The translations under genes and the position numbers were made by a program. Of a DNA stretch of 64,000 nt, positions 50,037-58,588 are shown in pieces. Position 1 is the first letter of the stretch, and every line of letters begins with the position of its first letter. The stretch lies in NCBI RefSeq assembly GCF_000230695.2, contig NC_020541.1, forward strand, positions 1,798,001 through 1,862,000, given 5' to 3'. The notes under the pieces were generated by a model. The model saw only the letters and a program-made list of their open reading frames with translations, was not told where the DNA came from and ran no database searches. Source of the stretch: Rhodanobacter denitrificans (GTDB taxonomy: Bacteria > Pseudomonadota > Gammaproteobacteria > Xanthomonadales > Rhodanobacteraceae).

Positions 50037-50626
50037 ACGAGCCGATCCGCCAAGGCGAGAACGCCGATCCGAACGAGTCCAACAATCCGGTGCCGCGCGT
50101 CGTGCTCGCGCTGGTGGTCGGCCTGGTGATCTGGGCCGGCAGCTATATCGTGATGCAGAGCGCGAACGCGCCGGCCGAACTCGGCGACGGCCGCGATCCG
50201 GTTGCGCTCGCGGCCGTGCAGGCCGGCCCGGCCAATGGCGCCGAGATCTACACGCGTTGCCAGGGTTGCCATCAGGCCAATGGCCAGGGGTTGCCCGGCG
50301 TGTTCCCGCCGCTCGCCGGTTCGCCGTGGGTGATCGACGATGCGGTGCTGGCGACACAGATCGTGCTGCACGGCCTCACCGGCCCGATCAAGGTGCTTGG
50401 CACGACATACGATGGTGCGATGCCGGCGTTCGGCGAGCAACTGAGCGATGCCGAGATCGCCGCCGTGCTCACGCATATCCGCGCGGATTGGGGCAATGGC
50501 GCCGGCGCGGTCGACGAGGCCGCGGTCGCCGCCGCGCGCAAGCAATCGGCCGCGCGCACGACACCGTGGCATGGCGTCGACGAGTTGAAAGGCTTCCTTG
50601 CCGCGAAGGATGTGGCAACGCCGTGA
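50033..50626 (+). CDS. Membrane-anchored monoheme cytochrome c (CcoP-like role)
   Basis: The 197-residue protein has one membrane helix (VVLALVVGLVIWAGSYIVM) and a class I cytochrome c domain with CQGCH and axial Met in YDGAMPAFGEQL. The third subunit of cbb3 oxidases, CcoP, has two hemes; this one has one, so the oxidase is a shortened variant in which it probably takes the CcoP role. It overlaps ccoO and the SCO gene by 4 bases each. Confidence 0.85.
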   Translation: MNEPIRQGENADPNESNNPVPRVVLALVVGLVIWAGSYIVMQSANAPAELGDGRDPVALAAVQAGPANGAEIYTRCQGCHQANGQGLPGVFPPLAGSPWVIDDAVLATQIVLHGLTGPIKVLGTTYDGAMPAFGEQLSDAEIAAVLTHIRADWGNGAGAVDEAAVAAARKQSAARTTPWHGVDELKGFLAAKDVATP

Positions 50627-51246
50627 ACACAACCGCGCTGCGCACAGGGCTCGCCCTCGCCGCGCTGGCGTCCTTCGCGCTCGTCGCGTTCGCCGATGTG
50701 ACCTGCGGTTTCGCCGCGATCACCAGCGAAGGCGCGCGCCGCGTTGCCATCGAGCGTGCACCGCGCGCGGTGCCGGACATCGAACTGGTCGACAGCCACG
50801 CGCAGCGCGTGCGCTTCGCCGACCTACGCGACGCGGCGGGCAGGGTGCTGCTGGTCAGCCTCGTCTACACGCAGTGCGAAACGATCTGCCGCACCACGGC
50901 GTCCGGCCAGGCCTGGCTACAGCGCGAGCTGCGCCACCGCGGCCTCGGCGAGCGCGTGCATCTGGTCACGTTGAGCTTCGACCCCGCGCGCGACACGCCA
51001 GCCGCGCTACGCGCCTACGCGCGTGGCCAGCGCGCCGACGCGAGCCTGTGGACGTTCGCGACCGTGGCCGATCCGGCGCAGCTCGATGCGTTGCTGCGCA
51101 CGTTCGGCATCGTCGTGCTGCGCGATGAGTTCGGCGGCTACACGCACAACGCGGCGTTGTTCCGCCTCGACGCGCAGGGCCGCATCGATCGTGTCTACGA
51201 CGTCGATCGGCCGAATCTCGCGCTCGCCGACCTGCTGCGCGACTGA
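50623..51246 (+). CDS. SCO1/SenC-family copper chaperone
   Basis: A GTG start at 50623 overlaps the preceding stop. The 207-residue protein has an N-terminal signal or anchor (GLALAALASFALVAFA) and a thioredoxin-like SCO domain with the copper Cys pair in YTQCETICRTTAS and His in GGYTHNAALF. It delivers copper to the oxidase, most likely the binuclear CuB site of the subunit encoded at 47788. It is part of the same operon. Confidence 0.9.
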   Translation: MNTTALRTGLALAALASFALVAFADVTCGFAAITSEGARRVAIERAPRAVPDIELVDSHAQRVRFADLRDAAGRVLLVSLVYTQCETICRTTASGQAWLQRELRHRGLGERVHLVTLSFDPARDTPAALRAYARGQRADASLWTFATVADPAQLDALLRTFGIVVLRDEFGGYTHNAALFRLDAQGRIDRVYDVDRPNLALADLLRD

Positions 51247-51248
51247 CG

Positions 51249-52034
51249 ATGCCGCGCCTCTCGTCCGGTGTCGCGCCCGGCCTCGCACTCGCCGCCTGCG
51301 CGTTCGCGCGGCCCGTGCTCGAGGCGACGATGGCGCTGCACATGGCGCTCGAATTGCCGCTGCTGTTCGCGATCGGCCTCACTGCGGCGCACGCGGCCGG
51401 CCCGCGCCTGTCGCACTCGCTGGCGCGCTGGGACCCGAACGGACTGGTCGCGCTGCTCGCCGCCAGCCTGGTCGGCGCGTACTGGATGCTGCCGGTCGCT
51501 CTCGATCGCGCGGTACTGGAGCCGGCCCTCGGTTTCGCCAAGGCCGCCAGCCTCGTCGGCGCCGGCCTGCTTCTCGGCGCGAGCTGGCGCCGCGTGTCGC
51601 TGGTGTTGCAGGTGTCCTTCGTGCTCAACGCGGTCGGCATGCTGTTCGTGGCGGGCATGCTTTATCACGAGGCGCCCGAGCAACTGTGCAGCGTCTACCT
51701 CGCCGGTGAGCAGGCGCTGGCCGGCGCGGCGATGGTGGTGTGGGCGAGCATGCTGCTGGTCGGCGGCTTCGTCGCCTTGCTGCGCCATCCGGCGCTGCGT
51801 GACCGCGACGACTCTCATGAACTGAACCGGCCATGCCACGTTGGCGGGGTCACGGCTGCAACGCTCGCCTGCGCGGCGGCGCGATCAGCGCGTCATGCCG
51901 GCCATGCTCATCACCACCCGGAAGATCAGGGCTATAACCGCAAGTGCGGCGATGCTTGCGGCCCAGATGGCGATCAGCCAGCCGATGCGGCGCAGCCACA
52001 GGCCGCGCGGTCGCGGCTCCACGGCCATCAGTGA
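51249..52034 (+). CDS. Polytopic membrane protein, last gene of oxidase operon; tail suspect
   Basis: The first 190 residues form about five or six membrane helices (for example MALELPLLFAIGLTAAHA, GLVALLAASLVGAYWML, VLQVSFVLNAVGMLFVAG). It starts 2 bases after the SCO gene, as expected for a cbb3 accessory protein. After about residue 195 (RDDSHELNRPCHV) the product loses protein-like character, because the frame runs antisense through the DUF2474 gene up to 52034. The real C-terminus was probably lost at a DNA junction near 51830-51850. Confidence 0.5.
   Translation: MPRLSSGVAPGLALAACAFARPVLEATMALHMALELPLLFAIGLTAAHAAGPRLSHSLARWDPNGLVALLAASLVGAYWMLPVALDRAVLEPALGFAKAASLVGAGLLLGASWRRVSLVLQVSFVLNAVGMLFVAGMLYHEAPEQLCSVYLAGEQALAGAAMVVWASMLLVGGFVALLRHPALRDRDDSHELNRPCHVGGVTAATLACAAARSARHAGHAHHHPEDQGYNRKCGDACGPDGDQPADAAQPQAARSRLHGHQ
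51885..52028 (-). CDS. DUF2474 small membrane protein (CydX-like partner)
   Basis: This 47-residue protein starts at 52028, overlapping the cydB stop (TGATG). It has one helix, WLIAIWAASIAALAVIALIF, after a short basic N-terminus. DUF2474 proteins follow cydB of the cyanide-insensitive type and are thought to act like CydX, stabilising the oxidase. The position and size match. Confidence 0.75.
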   Translation of the reverse strand: MAVEPRPRGLWLRRIGWLIAIWAASIAALAVIALIFRVVMSMAGMTR

Positions 52035-53035
52035 TATCCCTCGCCGGCCTTCACCTTGCCGCGAAAAACGTAATAAGACCATGCGGTGTAGATGAGGATG
52101 AAGGGGATGATGAACAGCGCCCCGACCAGCGTGAATCCCATGCTCTGGGGAGGTGCGGCAGCCTCCCAGATGGAGATCGCAGGCGGGATGATGTTCGGCC
52201 ACAGGCTAATCGCCAGTCCTGTATAACCGAGGAACAGCAACCCAAGGGACAACAGGAACGGAGCCGCATGGCCCTCGGTGCCCAGCGACTTCAGCAGCCC
52301 CCATGTGGCCAGCAGCACCAGCAAGGGCACTGGCGCGAAGTAGAACAGGTTCGGCAGAGCGAACCAGCGTGTTGCGATGTCAGGATGCGCGAACGGCGTC
52401 CAGAGACTGACGATGACGATCGTCGCCAGCACAACCAGCGTGATGGGCCGGCCGAGTCGTCGCATGCGCTGCTGCAGATGGCCCTCGGTTTTCATCACCA
52501 GCCAGGTGGCGCCCAGGAGGGCATAGGCCACCACCAACCCGACGCCCGTGAACAGGCTGAATGGCGTCAACCAGTCGAGCAGCCCGCCGGCATAGGCGCC
52601 GCCCTCGACCTTGAAGCCGCTGATGAAGGCGCCGAGCACAAGCCCTTGCGAGAAGGTGGCGATGTAGGAGCCCCAGATGAAAGCCTTGTCCCAGAAAGTC
52701 TTGTGGCTTTCGTCGGCCTTGAAGCGGAACTCGAAGGCGACGCCCCGCCAGATCAGGCCCGCCAGCATCAACATCAAGGGTAGGTAGAGCGCGCTCAGGA
52801 TGACGGCGTAGGCGAGCGGAAAGACCGCCAGCAGGGCGGCGCCACCCAGGACGAGCCACGTCTCGTTGCCGTCCCATACCGGCGCCACGCTGTTGATCAT
52901 CACGTCGCGATCCTCGCGACCGTACACGAAGGGAAACAGGATGCCGATGCCCAGGTCGAAGCCGTCCATGATGACGTACATCATCAGGCCGAAGCCGATG
53001 ATGATGATCCATACGAGAGGAAGGTCGATGCCCAT
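52028..53035 (-). CDS. cydB: Cytochrome bd oxidase subunit II (CIO type)
   Basis: The 335-residue membrane protein starts MGIDLPLVWIIIIGFGLMMY and contains DGFDLGIGILFPFV and the GNETWLVLGGAALLAVFPLA segment of CydB. About eight or nine membrane helices are visible. It partners with CydA in quinol oxidation and oxygen reduction. It begins 3 bases downstream of the cydA stop and overlaps the DUF2474 gene. Confidence 0.95.
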   Translation of the reverse strand: MGIDLPLVWIIIIGFGLMMYVIMDGFDLGIGILFPFVYGREDRDVMINSVAPVWDGNETWLVLGGAALLAVFPLAYAVILSALYLPLMLMLAGLIWRGVAFEFRFKADESHKTFWDKAFIWGSYIATFSQGLVLGAFISGFKVEGGAYAGGLLDWLTPFSLFTGVGLVVAYALLGATWLVMKTEGHLQQRMRRLGRPITLVVLATIVIVSLWTPFAHPDIATRWFALPNLFYFAPVPLLVLLATWGLLKSLGTEGHAAPFLLSLGLLFLGYTGLAISLWPNIIPPAISIWEAAAPPQSMGFTLVGALFIIPFILIYTAWSYYVFRGKVKAGEGYH

Positions 53036-53037
53036 GG

Positions 53038-54462
53038 TCAGCCTCCTTGGTTCAACGCGGGATCGATATCGTCGGGGGCCGCCGACAGGGGGCGGGCAGG
53101 CCGACGCGCCTGACCGGGATCATCGGAAGGGGAGGCGTCCCCGCTCTCGCCCGGGCCCTTGGCGACGAGCTTGAGCATGTAGCTGACGCCGGTTCCGAAC
53201 ACGGCGAAATACATGACGATGAACACGATGAGAGTCGTCGACAGCGCGAGCGCGGAATGGTTCGAGACGCCATCCGCGGTGCGCATCACGCCATAGACCA
53301 GCCAGGGTTGCCGGCCGATTTCCGTCGTGAACCAGCCGGCCAGGAGGGCGACTAGGCCGGACGGCCCCATCCAGGTCGCAAAGCGCAGGAAGCCGGATGG
53401 CGCGAACAGGTTTCTGCGCCAGCGCAGCCAGACGCTCCAGACGCCGAGAAGCAGCATGAGCATGCCGAGCCCGACCATGATGCGGAACGACCAGAAGACG
53501 ATCGTGGCATCAGGGCGATCCTCGCGCGGGAACTCGCTCAGACCCTGATACTGGCCGTCCAGGCTGTGGGTCAGGATGAGGCTTCCCAGCCGGGGAATCT
53601 CGACCTTGTAGCGCGTCTTTTCGGCTTCCATGTCCGGCCAGCCGAACAGGATCAGCGGCGCGCCGGCCCCCGGCTCGTTGCGCCAGTGGCCTTCCATCGC
53701 CGCGATCTTGGCCGGCTGGTACTTCAGCGTATTCAGGCCGTGGAGATCGCCGATGAAGATCTGGATCGGCGAGACGATCAGCACCATCCACATCGCCATC
53801 GAGAACATCTTCCTGACGCAGGGATTGTCATTGCCGCGCAGGAGATGCCATGCGCCGGATGCGCCCACGAAAAGGGCGGTGGCAAGGAAGGCGGCGACCG
53901 TCATGTGCGCCAGGCGGTAGGGGAAGGAGGGATTGAAGATCACCTCGAACCAGTTGACCGGCACGACGACGTTGTTGACGACCTCGAAGCCCTGCGGCGT
54001 CTGCATCCAGCTGTTGGAGGCGAGAATCCACGTCGCCGAAATCAGCGTGCCGATGGCCACCATGAGGGTGGCGAAGAAGTGCAGGCCTGGTCCCACCCGG
54101 TTCCACCCGAACAGCATGACCCCGAGGAAGCCCGCCTCGAGGAAAAAGGCAGTCAATACCTCATAGGCGAGCAGCGGGCCGGTGATCGAGCCGGCGAAGG
54201 ACGAGAAATAGCTCCAGTTGGTGCCGAACTGGTACGCCATGACGAGGCCGGAGACGACGCCCATGGCGAAGTTCACCGCGAAGATCTTCGACCAGAACTG
54301 GTAGAGGTCGCGATAGACCGTATCCTTCTTCCGGAGCCACAGGCCTTCCAGCACGGCCAGATAGCTGGCCAGGCCGATGGTGATCGCCGGGAAGATGATA
54401 TGGAAGGAGATGGTGAAACCGAACTGGATGCGCGCCAGTTCGAGTGCGGTCAGGCCGAACAT
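53038..54462 (-). CDS. cydA: Cytochrome bd oxidase subunit I (short Q-loop, CIO type)
   Basis: Start 54462 (MFGLTALELARIQFGFTISF) gives 474 residues. Heme and quinol-site segments are visible: FHIIFPAITIGLASY, FAMGVVSGLVMAYQFG, FLEAGFLGVMLFGW and GRQPWLVYGVMRTADGVS. At this length it has the short Q-loop typical of cyanide-insensitive oxidases. Its start overlaps the nitrilase stop by one base, placing it in a nitrilase-cydA-cydB-DUF2474 operon. Confidence 0.95.
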   Translation of the reverse strand: MFGLTALELARIQFGFTISFHIIFPAITIGLASYLAVLEGLWLRKKDTVYRDLYQFWSKIFAVNFAMGVVSGLVMAYQFGTNWSYFSSFAGSITGPLLAYEVLTAFFLEAGFLGVMLFGWNRVGPGLHFFATLMVAIGTLISATWILASNSWMQTPQGFEVVNNVVVPVNWFEVIFNPSFPYRLAHMTVAAFLATALFVGASGAWHLLRGNDNPCVRKMFSMAMWMVLIVSPIQIFIGDLHGLNTLKYQPAKIAAMEGHWRNEPGAGAPLILFGWPDMEAEKTRYKVEIPRLGSLILTHSLDGQYQGLSEFPREDRPDATIVFWSFRIMVGLGMLMLLLGVWSVWLRWRRNLFAPSGFLRFATWMGPSGLVALLAGWFTTEIGRQPWLVYGVMRTADGVSNHSALALSTTLIVFIVMYFAVFGTGVSYMLKLVAKGPGESGDASPSDDPGQARRPARPLSAAPDDIDPALNQGG

Positions 54463-55451
54463 CACGAGCCCTCCTGGGTTTGCCCGGCGTCGATGGTATC
54501 CGAGCCGGGAGGCGGAAGACGGGGGCTGTCGAAGGTAACGGCCGACTTCGACCGCGTGTCGACGAAGAGCTGGAAGACGTCGGGCCTTGCGTAATGGCCC
54601 ACGACGTCGAGATCGTACTTGCCGCGCGCGATCATCCGCCGGTCGATCTCGGCGACCTTGATCGTCTCGCCGGTGAAATCGGGCTCGACCAGCACGTTGC
54701 CGAGCGGATCGACGATGCAAGAGCCACCCCGGATCAGCACCGTTGCCGGGTCATCACCCTGGATCGGGGCGTAGTCCGCCGGGCCGTCGCCGCGCGTCAG
54801 GTACTGGCAGGCCGAGATCACGAAGCAGCGCCCTTCGAGCGCGATGGTGCGCATCGTCGGCAGCCAGGTATCGCGATCGTCCACGGTCGGCGCGCAGTAG
54901 AGCTCGACACCCTGTGCGTACATGGCCGCGCGCAGCAGCGGCATGTAGTTCTCCCAGCAGATGACGCTGCCGATCCGCCCGATGTCCGAGTCGACGACGC
55001 CGATGGTCGAACCGTCGCCGAACCCCCAGACCAGGCGTTCCAGGGCCGTCGGCATCAGTTTGCGGTGTTTGTGGAGGAGCTTGCCCGACGGTGCATAGGT
55101 GAGCGTCGAGCAATAGAGCGTGCCGCCGTCCCGTTCGATGATGCCGACGACGAGATGGACGCCATTGTCGCGCGCGATGTCGCCGATGCGGACGGCTTCG
55201 GCGCCGGGAACGGTCATGGCGCCCTCGTAGTAACGCCGGAATTCCTCGCGCCCCTCCGCGCTTCGGCTGCCGAGCCGCGCTCCGAAGTCGAGTCCCTTGG
55301 GGTAGCCGCCGACGAAGGCTTCCGGAAAGACCACGAGGTTCGCACCCCTGGCGGCCGCATCGCGGGTCAGCTCGGCGAGCTTTTCCACGGTTCTCTTCGT
55401 ATCGAACAGTCCCGGGGCGGCTTGAACGACGGCGGCTTTGATGAGGGACAT
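54462..55451 (-). CDS. Nitrilase-family carbon-nitrogen hydrolase
   Basis: The 329-residue protein has the Glu-Lys-Cys triad of nitrilases: FPEAFVGGYP, HKHRKLMPT and VICWENYMPL. It probably hydrolyses a nitrile or cyanide to an acid and ammonia; the substrate cannot be read from the sequence. It is the first gene of the operon with the CIO-type bd oxidase, which suggests a joint role in growth with cyanide or nitriles. Length matches aliphatic nitrilases and cyanide-degrading enzymes (about 320-350). Confidence 0.92.
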   Translation of the reverse strand: MSLIKAAVVQAAPGLFDTKRTVEKLAELTRDAAARGANLVVFPEAFVGGYPKGLDFGARLGSRSAEGREEFRRYYEGAMTVPGAEAVRIGDIARDNGVHLVVGIIERDGGTLYCSTLTYAPSGKLLHKHRKLMPTALERLVWGFGDGSTIGVVDSDIGRIGSVICWENYMPLLRAAMYAQGVELYCAPTVDDRDTWLPTMRTIALEGRCFVISACQYLTRGDGPADYAPIQGDDPATVLIRGGSCIVDPLGNVLVEPDFTGETIKVAEIDRRMIARGKYDLDVVGHYARPDVFQLFVDTRSKSAVTFDSPRLPPPGSDTIDAGQTQEGS

Positions 55452-55743
55452 GACGAAGGATCCTTTGAATCACACCGCGGCTGGCGCCGAGTGCCGGTTG
55501 AGAGACCCCGCTTGCAGGCGGGGCCAGACCGCCTTCGGGATCGCCGCGATCAGCATGCTCGGAAAGCGCCGGCCCGACAACGGATGGCTTGTCCAGATAC
55601 CGCGTTCCTGGCTGATTCCCGTTCCTCGATGCCGCGGCGCCGCGGGCCGTTCGGTGCCACTCGATGCATCCTCGTCGCCCCGGCAAGCCCGGGCCTTGCG
55701 GGACCGGGGAACGCTGCCTCTCCCGGTCGTTCTCCGGGAAAGG
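55452..55743. other. Gap between nitrilase and DsbA-like genes
   Basis: These 292 bases contain the upstream region of the nitrilase operon and the downstream end of the DsbA-like gene. No gene is supported. A GC-rich palindromic stretch near 55700-55745 (CTCCGGGAAAGGC region) may terminate the DsbA-like transcript. Confidence 0.35.
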
Positions 55744-56397
55744 CTATCGTCGGGGGTCGGCCATCGCCGCGTTCAAGGCGGCGGTGAATTCCTCCAGGGT
55801 CGATCCGGTCGCCGGCAACGGCACGATGCGATCATCCTGGATGTAGAGCACCGTGGGGTAACTCGCCACACCGAGTTCGCGCGCGCGCCGGAAGTCCGCC
55901 GCGGCCATCCGGGACGCCTCGCCGGAACTCAGCAGCGAGGCCACCCGACGGTCGTCGAGGCCGGCCTTCCGTGCAAGCTCCACAAAGGTTTGCGGGTCGG
56001 AAAAGTTCTTGCCGTGCAGGTAGAACGCCTCCTGGACCAGGTGCACGAGTTCGATGGCGCGATCCGGCGCCTGCTCACGGAGCGCCGCGTAGCCGGCGGC
56101 GACGTCGGCCGAGTTCATCATGAGACGGCCGTCCTTCAACACGTCGAGATACGGAGCGCCAAACGTCACGCCGGACAGGCTCGCAATGCGCGCATTCGCC
56201 CCGGGGATGTGCGGGTAAGCGCCTATGGGGAGAGCACGCTCGCCCACGAACAGGCCGCCGCTGATCGCGTCGAATCGAACCCGGTGGCGATGGGCCGCTT
56301 CATACTCGGCCATTTTCTGCGAGAAGCCGTAGCACCAGCCGCAGTAGGCGTCGAAGACGTACAACACCAGCGGAGTGGTTTCGACAGACGTGTTCAT
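55744..56397 (-). CDS. DsbA/FrnE-family thioredoxin-like protein
   Basis: The 217-residue protein has a CGWC active site in YVFDAYCGWCYGFSQKM (about residues 19-22), with no signal peptide, and the cis-Pro region ASYPTVLYIQD. It belongs to the cytosolic DsbA-like group that includes FrnE. Its role may be thiol-disulfide exchange or isomerisation of small molecules. It follows the NAD(P)-binding gene after 9 bases, so both may be in one operon controlled by the divergent LysR. Confidence 0.85.
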   Translation of the reverse strand: MNTSVETTPLVLYVFDAYCGWCYGFSQKMAEYEAAHRHRVRFDAISGGLFVGERALPIGAYPHIPGANARIASLSGVTFGAPYLDVLKDGRLMMNSADVAAGYAALREQAPDRAIELVHLVQEAFYLHGKNFSDPQTFVELARKAGLDDRRVASLLSSGEASRMAAADFRRARELGVASYPTVLYIQDDRIVPLPATGSTLEEFTAALNAAMADPRR

Positions 56398-56406
56398 GCC
56401 GATTCC

Positions 56407-57045
56407 TCAGTAAGCCACGGTGAAACGCGCTCGCGGATGGCGAGGGTTCTCGACCTCGTCGATGAACGCCATCGCGAAGTCCTGGGTCGAGATGTCGCTC
56501 GGACCGTTGGCTCCGAACAGCACATTGTCCTTGCCGACCCGGTATTGGCCCGTGCGCTCGCCCGGTTGGATCGCCGGCGGCGGGGCGAGTACCGTCCAGT
56601 TGATGTCGCTGTCTTCCCGCAGCAAGGCAAGCGCATCCCGCGCGCCTTCGGCCGTGGGGCGCCAGTCGGCGGGGAAGGTCGGCGAGTCGATCAGCAACTG
56701 GCCCGGCTCGATCTCCAGGCTGCCGGCGCCGCCGACGAGCATCAGGCGCGGCACGCCTGCGCGCTTGGCCGCCGCGATGATCGAGCGGATGCCGCGCATG
56801 TAGTAGCCATACACGTCTTCACTGGCGTGTCCGCTGAAGGCACTGATCACGACGTCGTTTCCGGCCAGTTGCGCTGCCAGCGCCGGCGTATCGAACGCGT
56901 CCGATTTGAGCACGGTCAGGCCAGAGGCGGCCGCAAGGCGATCCGGATGGTGGACAAGACCGGTGACCTGATGGCCACGGGCGAGGGCTTCGTCGCGGAT
57001 TGCCGACCCAAGGAAGCCGCTGGCACCGATAAGGGCAATTTTCAT
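56407..57045 (-). CDS. NAD(P)-binding oxidoreductase (NmrA/SDR-like)
   Basis: Start 57045 is backed by GGAGATGG. The 212-residue protein has the Rossmann motif IGASGFLGSAI and the ADWRPTAEGARDAL segment, then SDINWTVLAPPPAIQPGERT and DISTQDFAMAFIDEVENP, as in the NmrA-type or YwnB-like family. It binds NAD(P); the substrate is unknown. The gene is divergent from the LysR gene, with a LysR-type site between them. Confidence 0.88.
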   Translation of the reverse strand: MKIALIGASGFLGSAIRDEALARGHQVTGLVHHPDRLAAASGLTVLKSDAFDTPALAAQLAGNDVVISAFSGHASEDVYGYYMRGIRSIIAAAKRAGVPRLMLVGGAGSLEIEPGQLLIDSPTFPADWRPTAEGARDALALLREDSDINWTVLAPPPAIQPGERTGQYRVGKDNVLFGANGPSDISTQDFAMAFIDEVENPRHPRARFTVAY

Positions 57046-57120
57046 TACACCATCTCCAATTCGGGGAAATCCCGTGGACAAATAGTGGGCTCTACAATAG
57101 ATGGGAAAAAGCCTACAATT

Positions 57121-57137
57121 CATACATCTTTGGTATG
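57121..57137. promoter_or_regulatory. LysR-type binding site
   Basis: CATACATCTTTGGTATG is an interrupted palindrome (CATAC-N7-GTATG) containing a T-N11-A core. It lies 13 bases before the LysR gene start and 75 bases upstream of the divergent oxidoreductase, as expected for LysR autoregulation and activation. Confidence 0.65.
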
Positions 57138-57149
57138 TGATTGTTACCA

Positions 57150-58052
57150 ATGCCGCCACCCGTCCCGGACCTTAATCTCCTCCGCACCTTCGTCGCAGTG
57201 GCCGCCGTCGGCAGCTTCACAGCCGCTGCGGAACGACTGGGGGTGACCCGGCCACAGGTGAGTCAGCAGATTCGAAAACTCGAGTCGGCCCTGGCTACCC
57301 AGCTGCTACGACGCACCACGCGACGGGTGGGCCTGACGCAAGAGGGACGTTTTCTCTACGAACGATGCGCGCCTTTACTGGGCGACATCGACAGCAGCCT
57401 GGAGCGGCTGGGGAACACGCAACCCGAGCTGTCGGGGACGCTGCGCATCGGCGCACCGATCGACCATGCCGCGCAGGTCATCGCCCCCGTGGCTGCCGAG
57501 TTCTCGCGCGCACATCCCTTGCTGAAGATCGACCTGCGCGCCTCCGACCACATCCAGGACCTGATCGCCGAGGGCATCGACGTGTCGATCCGCATCGGCT
57601 GGCTGCCGGATTCCAGCATGCGGGTGACCAAGCTCGCCGACTTCCATCAGGTCGTGCTGGCGTCAGCCGGCTATCTCGCGCGCAGCCGTCCGATCGTCGC
57701 GCCGAGCGACCTCGCCAATCAGCAATGGATCGAGTTGTCCTTGCTCCGCGCCCCCTTGACGTGGACATTCGAACGCGATGGGGAAAAGGTTCCGGTGCGC
57801 ATGTCGGCGCGCCTCAAAACCGATTCCCCGACCGTGCTTCGTTCATGGCTGATGGCGGGCGCAGGCATTTCCGTCGCGAGTCTTCACGCCTTTTCTCGCG
57901 AACTGTCGGAAGGAGTGCTGGTTCGCGTCCTGCCGGATTGGCAGCTACCCTCCGGCGGCATCTTTGCCGTGTATCCGCCCGGCACCCACATATCGTCCTC
58001 AAGCCGAACGTTCGTCGAGTTCCTGCGCACCCGGATGCACGCAGCGCGCTGA
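57150..58052 (+). CDS. LysR-family transcriptional regulator
   Basis: ATG 57150 gives a 300-residue protein. The HTH is ERLGVTRPQVSQQIRKLESA at about 25-45, followed by the dimer helix and the periplasmic-binding-like effector domain. It is of the CrgA/YafC-like type that controls adjacent oxidoreductases. It is divergent from the NAD(P)-binding and DsbA-like genes, which are its probable targets. Confidence 0.9.
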   Translation: MPPPVPDLNLLRTFVAVAAVGSFTAAAERLGVTRPQVSQQIRKLESALATQLLRRTTRRVGLTQEGRFLYERCAPLLGDIDSSLERLGNTQPELSGTLRIGAPIDHAAQVIAPVAAEFSRAHPLLKIDLRASDHIQDLIAEGIDVSIRIGWLPDSSMRVTKLADFHQVVLASAGYLARSRPIVAPSDLANQQWIELSLLRAPLTWTFERDGEKVPVRMSARLKTDSPTVLRSWLMAGAGISVASLHAFSRELSEGVLVRVLPDWQLPSGGIFAVYPPGTHISSSSRTFVEFLRTRMHAAR

Positions 58053-58105
58053 ATAGCGGTCGTCACTGCGGATGATGGCCTAGCGGCAATGGTAGCTACA
58101 TACCG

Positions 58106-58588
58106 CTAGGCGAAGCGGATCTCATGTAGGGCGTCATGCTGGCCCAATCCAACCCAATGACGCCCCGACATACCCGCAATGATGAAAATCATGGGAACCG
58201 GTGCTCTTGAACGGTAGATCGCCTGCCACGCCTCCTGATCAATTCGCGACGGACGCGGCATGTCTTCGGGATGGGTGTGCCATTCCCCGACATAGTCGAC
58301 TGTGCCGCCACTTCGATGCCATCGCGCGGTGGCGATCTCTTGATGGGCCGCCGGCGATCGGTCGAAATGGGTGCGTCCGCGGCGATCCTTCGGTGCTGGC
58401 TCTGTTGCTTCGACCACGTGCAAGTGGATGCCCCGGCGTTGCCCGAGCAAAATGCCTCCGGCCTCGGCTTTTCGTGGTGCGTCTTGGCGATGGCGACTGA
58501 TGGTGATCAGCACCCGTGCCTCGATCAGCACTTGACCACCCCAGGCACATGGATTGTCGCCAATCAGCGAGGCGAGCATGCCGGGCAC
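58106..58588 (-). CDS. JAB/Mov34 (MPN) metallopeptidase, Cap3-like deconjugase
   Basis: The 160-residue protein has the JAMM zinc motif: Glu in EAGGILLG and GEWHTHPEDMPRPSRIDQEA (H-x-H-P-x7-S-x2-D). JAB enzymes remove ubiquitin-like proteins by cutting isopeptide bonds or process their C-termini. It overlaps the E2-E1 gene by 25 bases on the same strand, so the pair works together, as Cap2 and Cap3 do in type II CBASS. No CD-NTase or effector gene is adjacent. Confidence 0.88.
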   Translation of the reverse strand: MPGMLASLIGDNPCAWGGQVLIEARVLITISRHRQDAPRKAEAGGILLGQRRGIHLHVVEATEPAPKDRRGRTHFDRSPAAHQEIATARWHRSGGTVDYVGEWHTHPEDMPRPSRIDQEAWQAIYRSRAPVPMIFIIAGMSGRHWVGLGQHDALHEIRFA

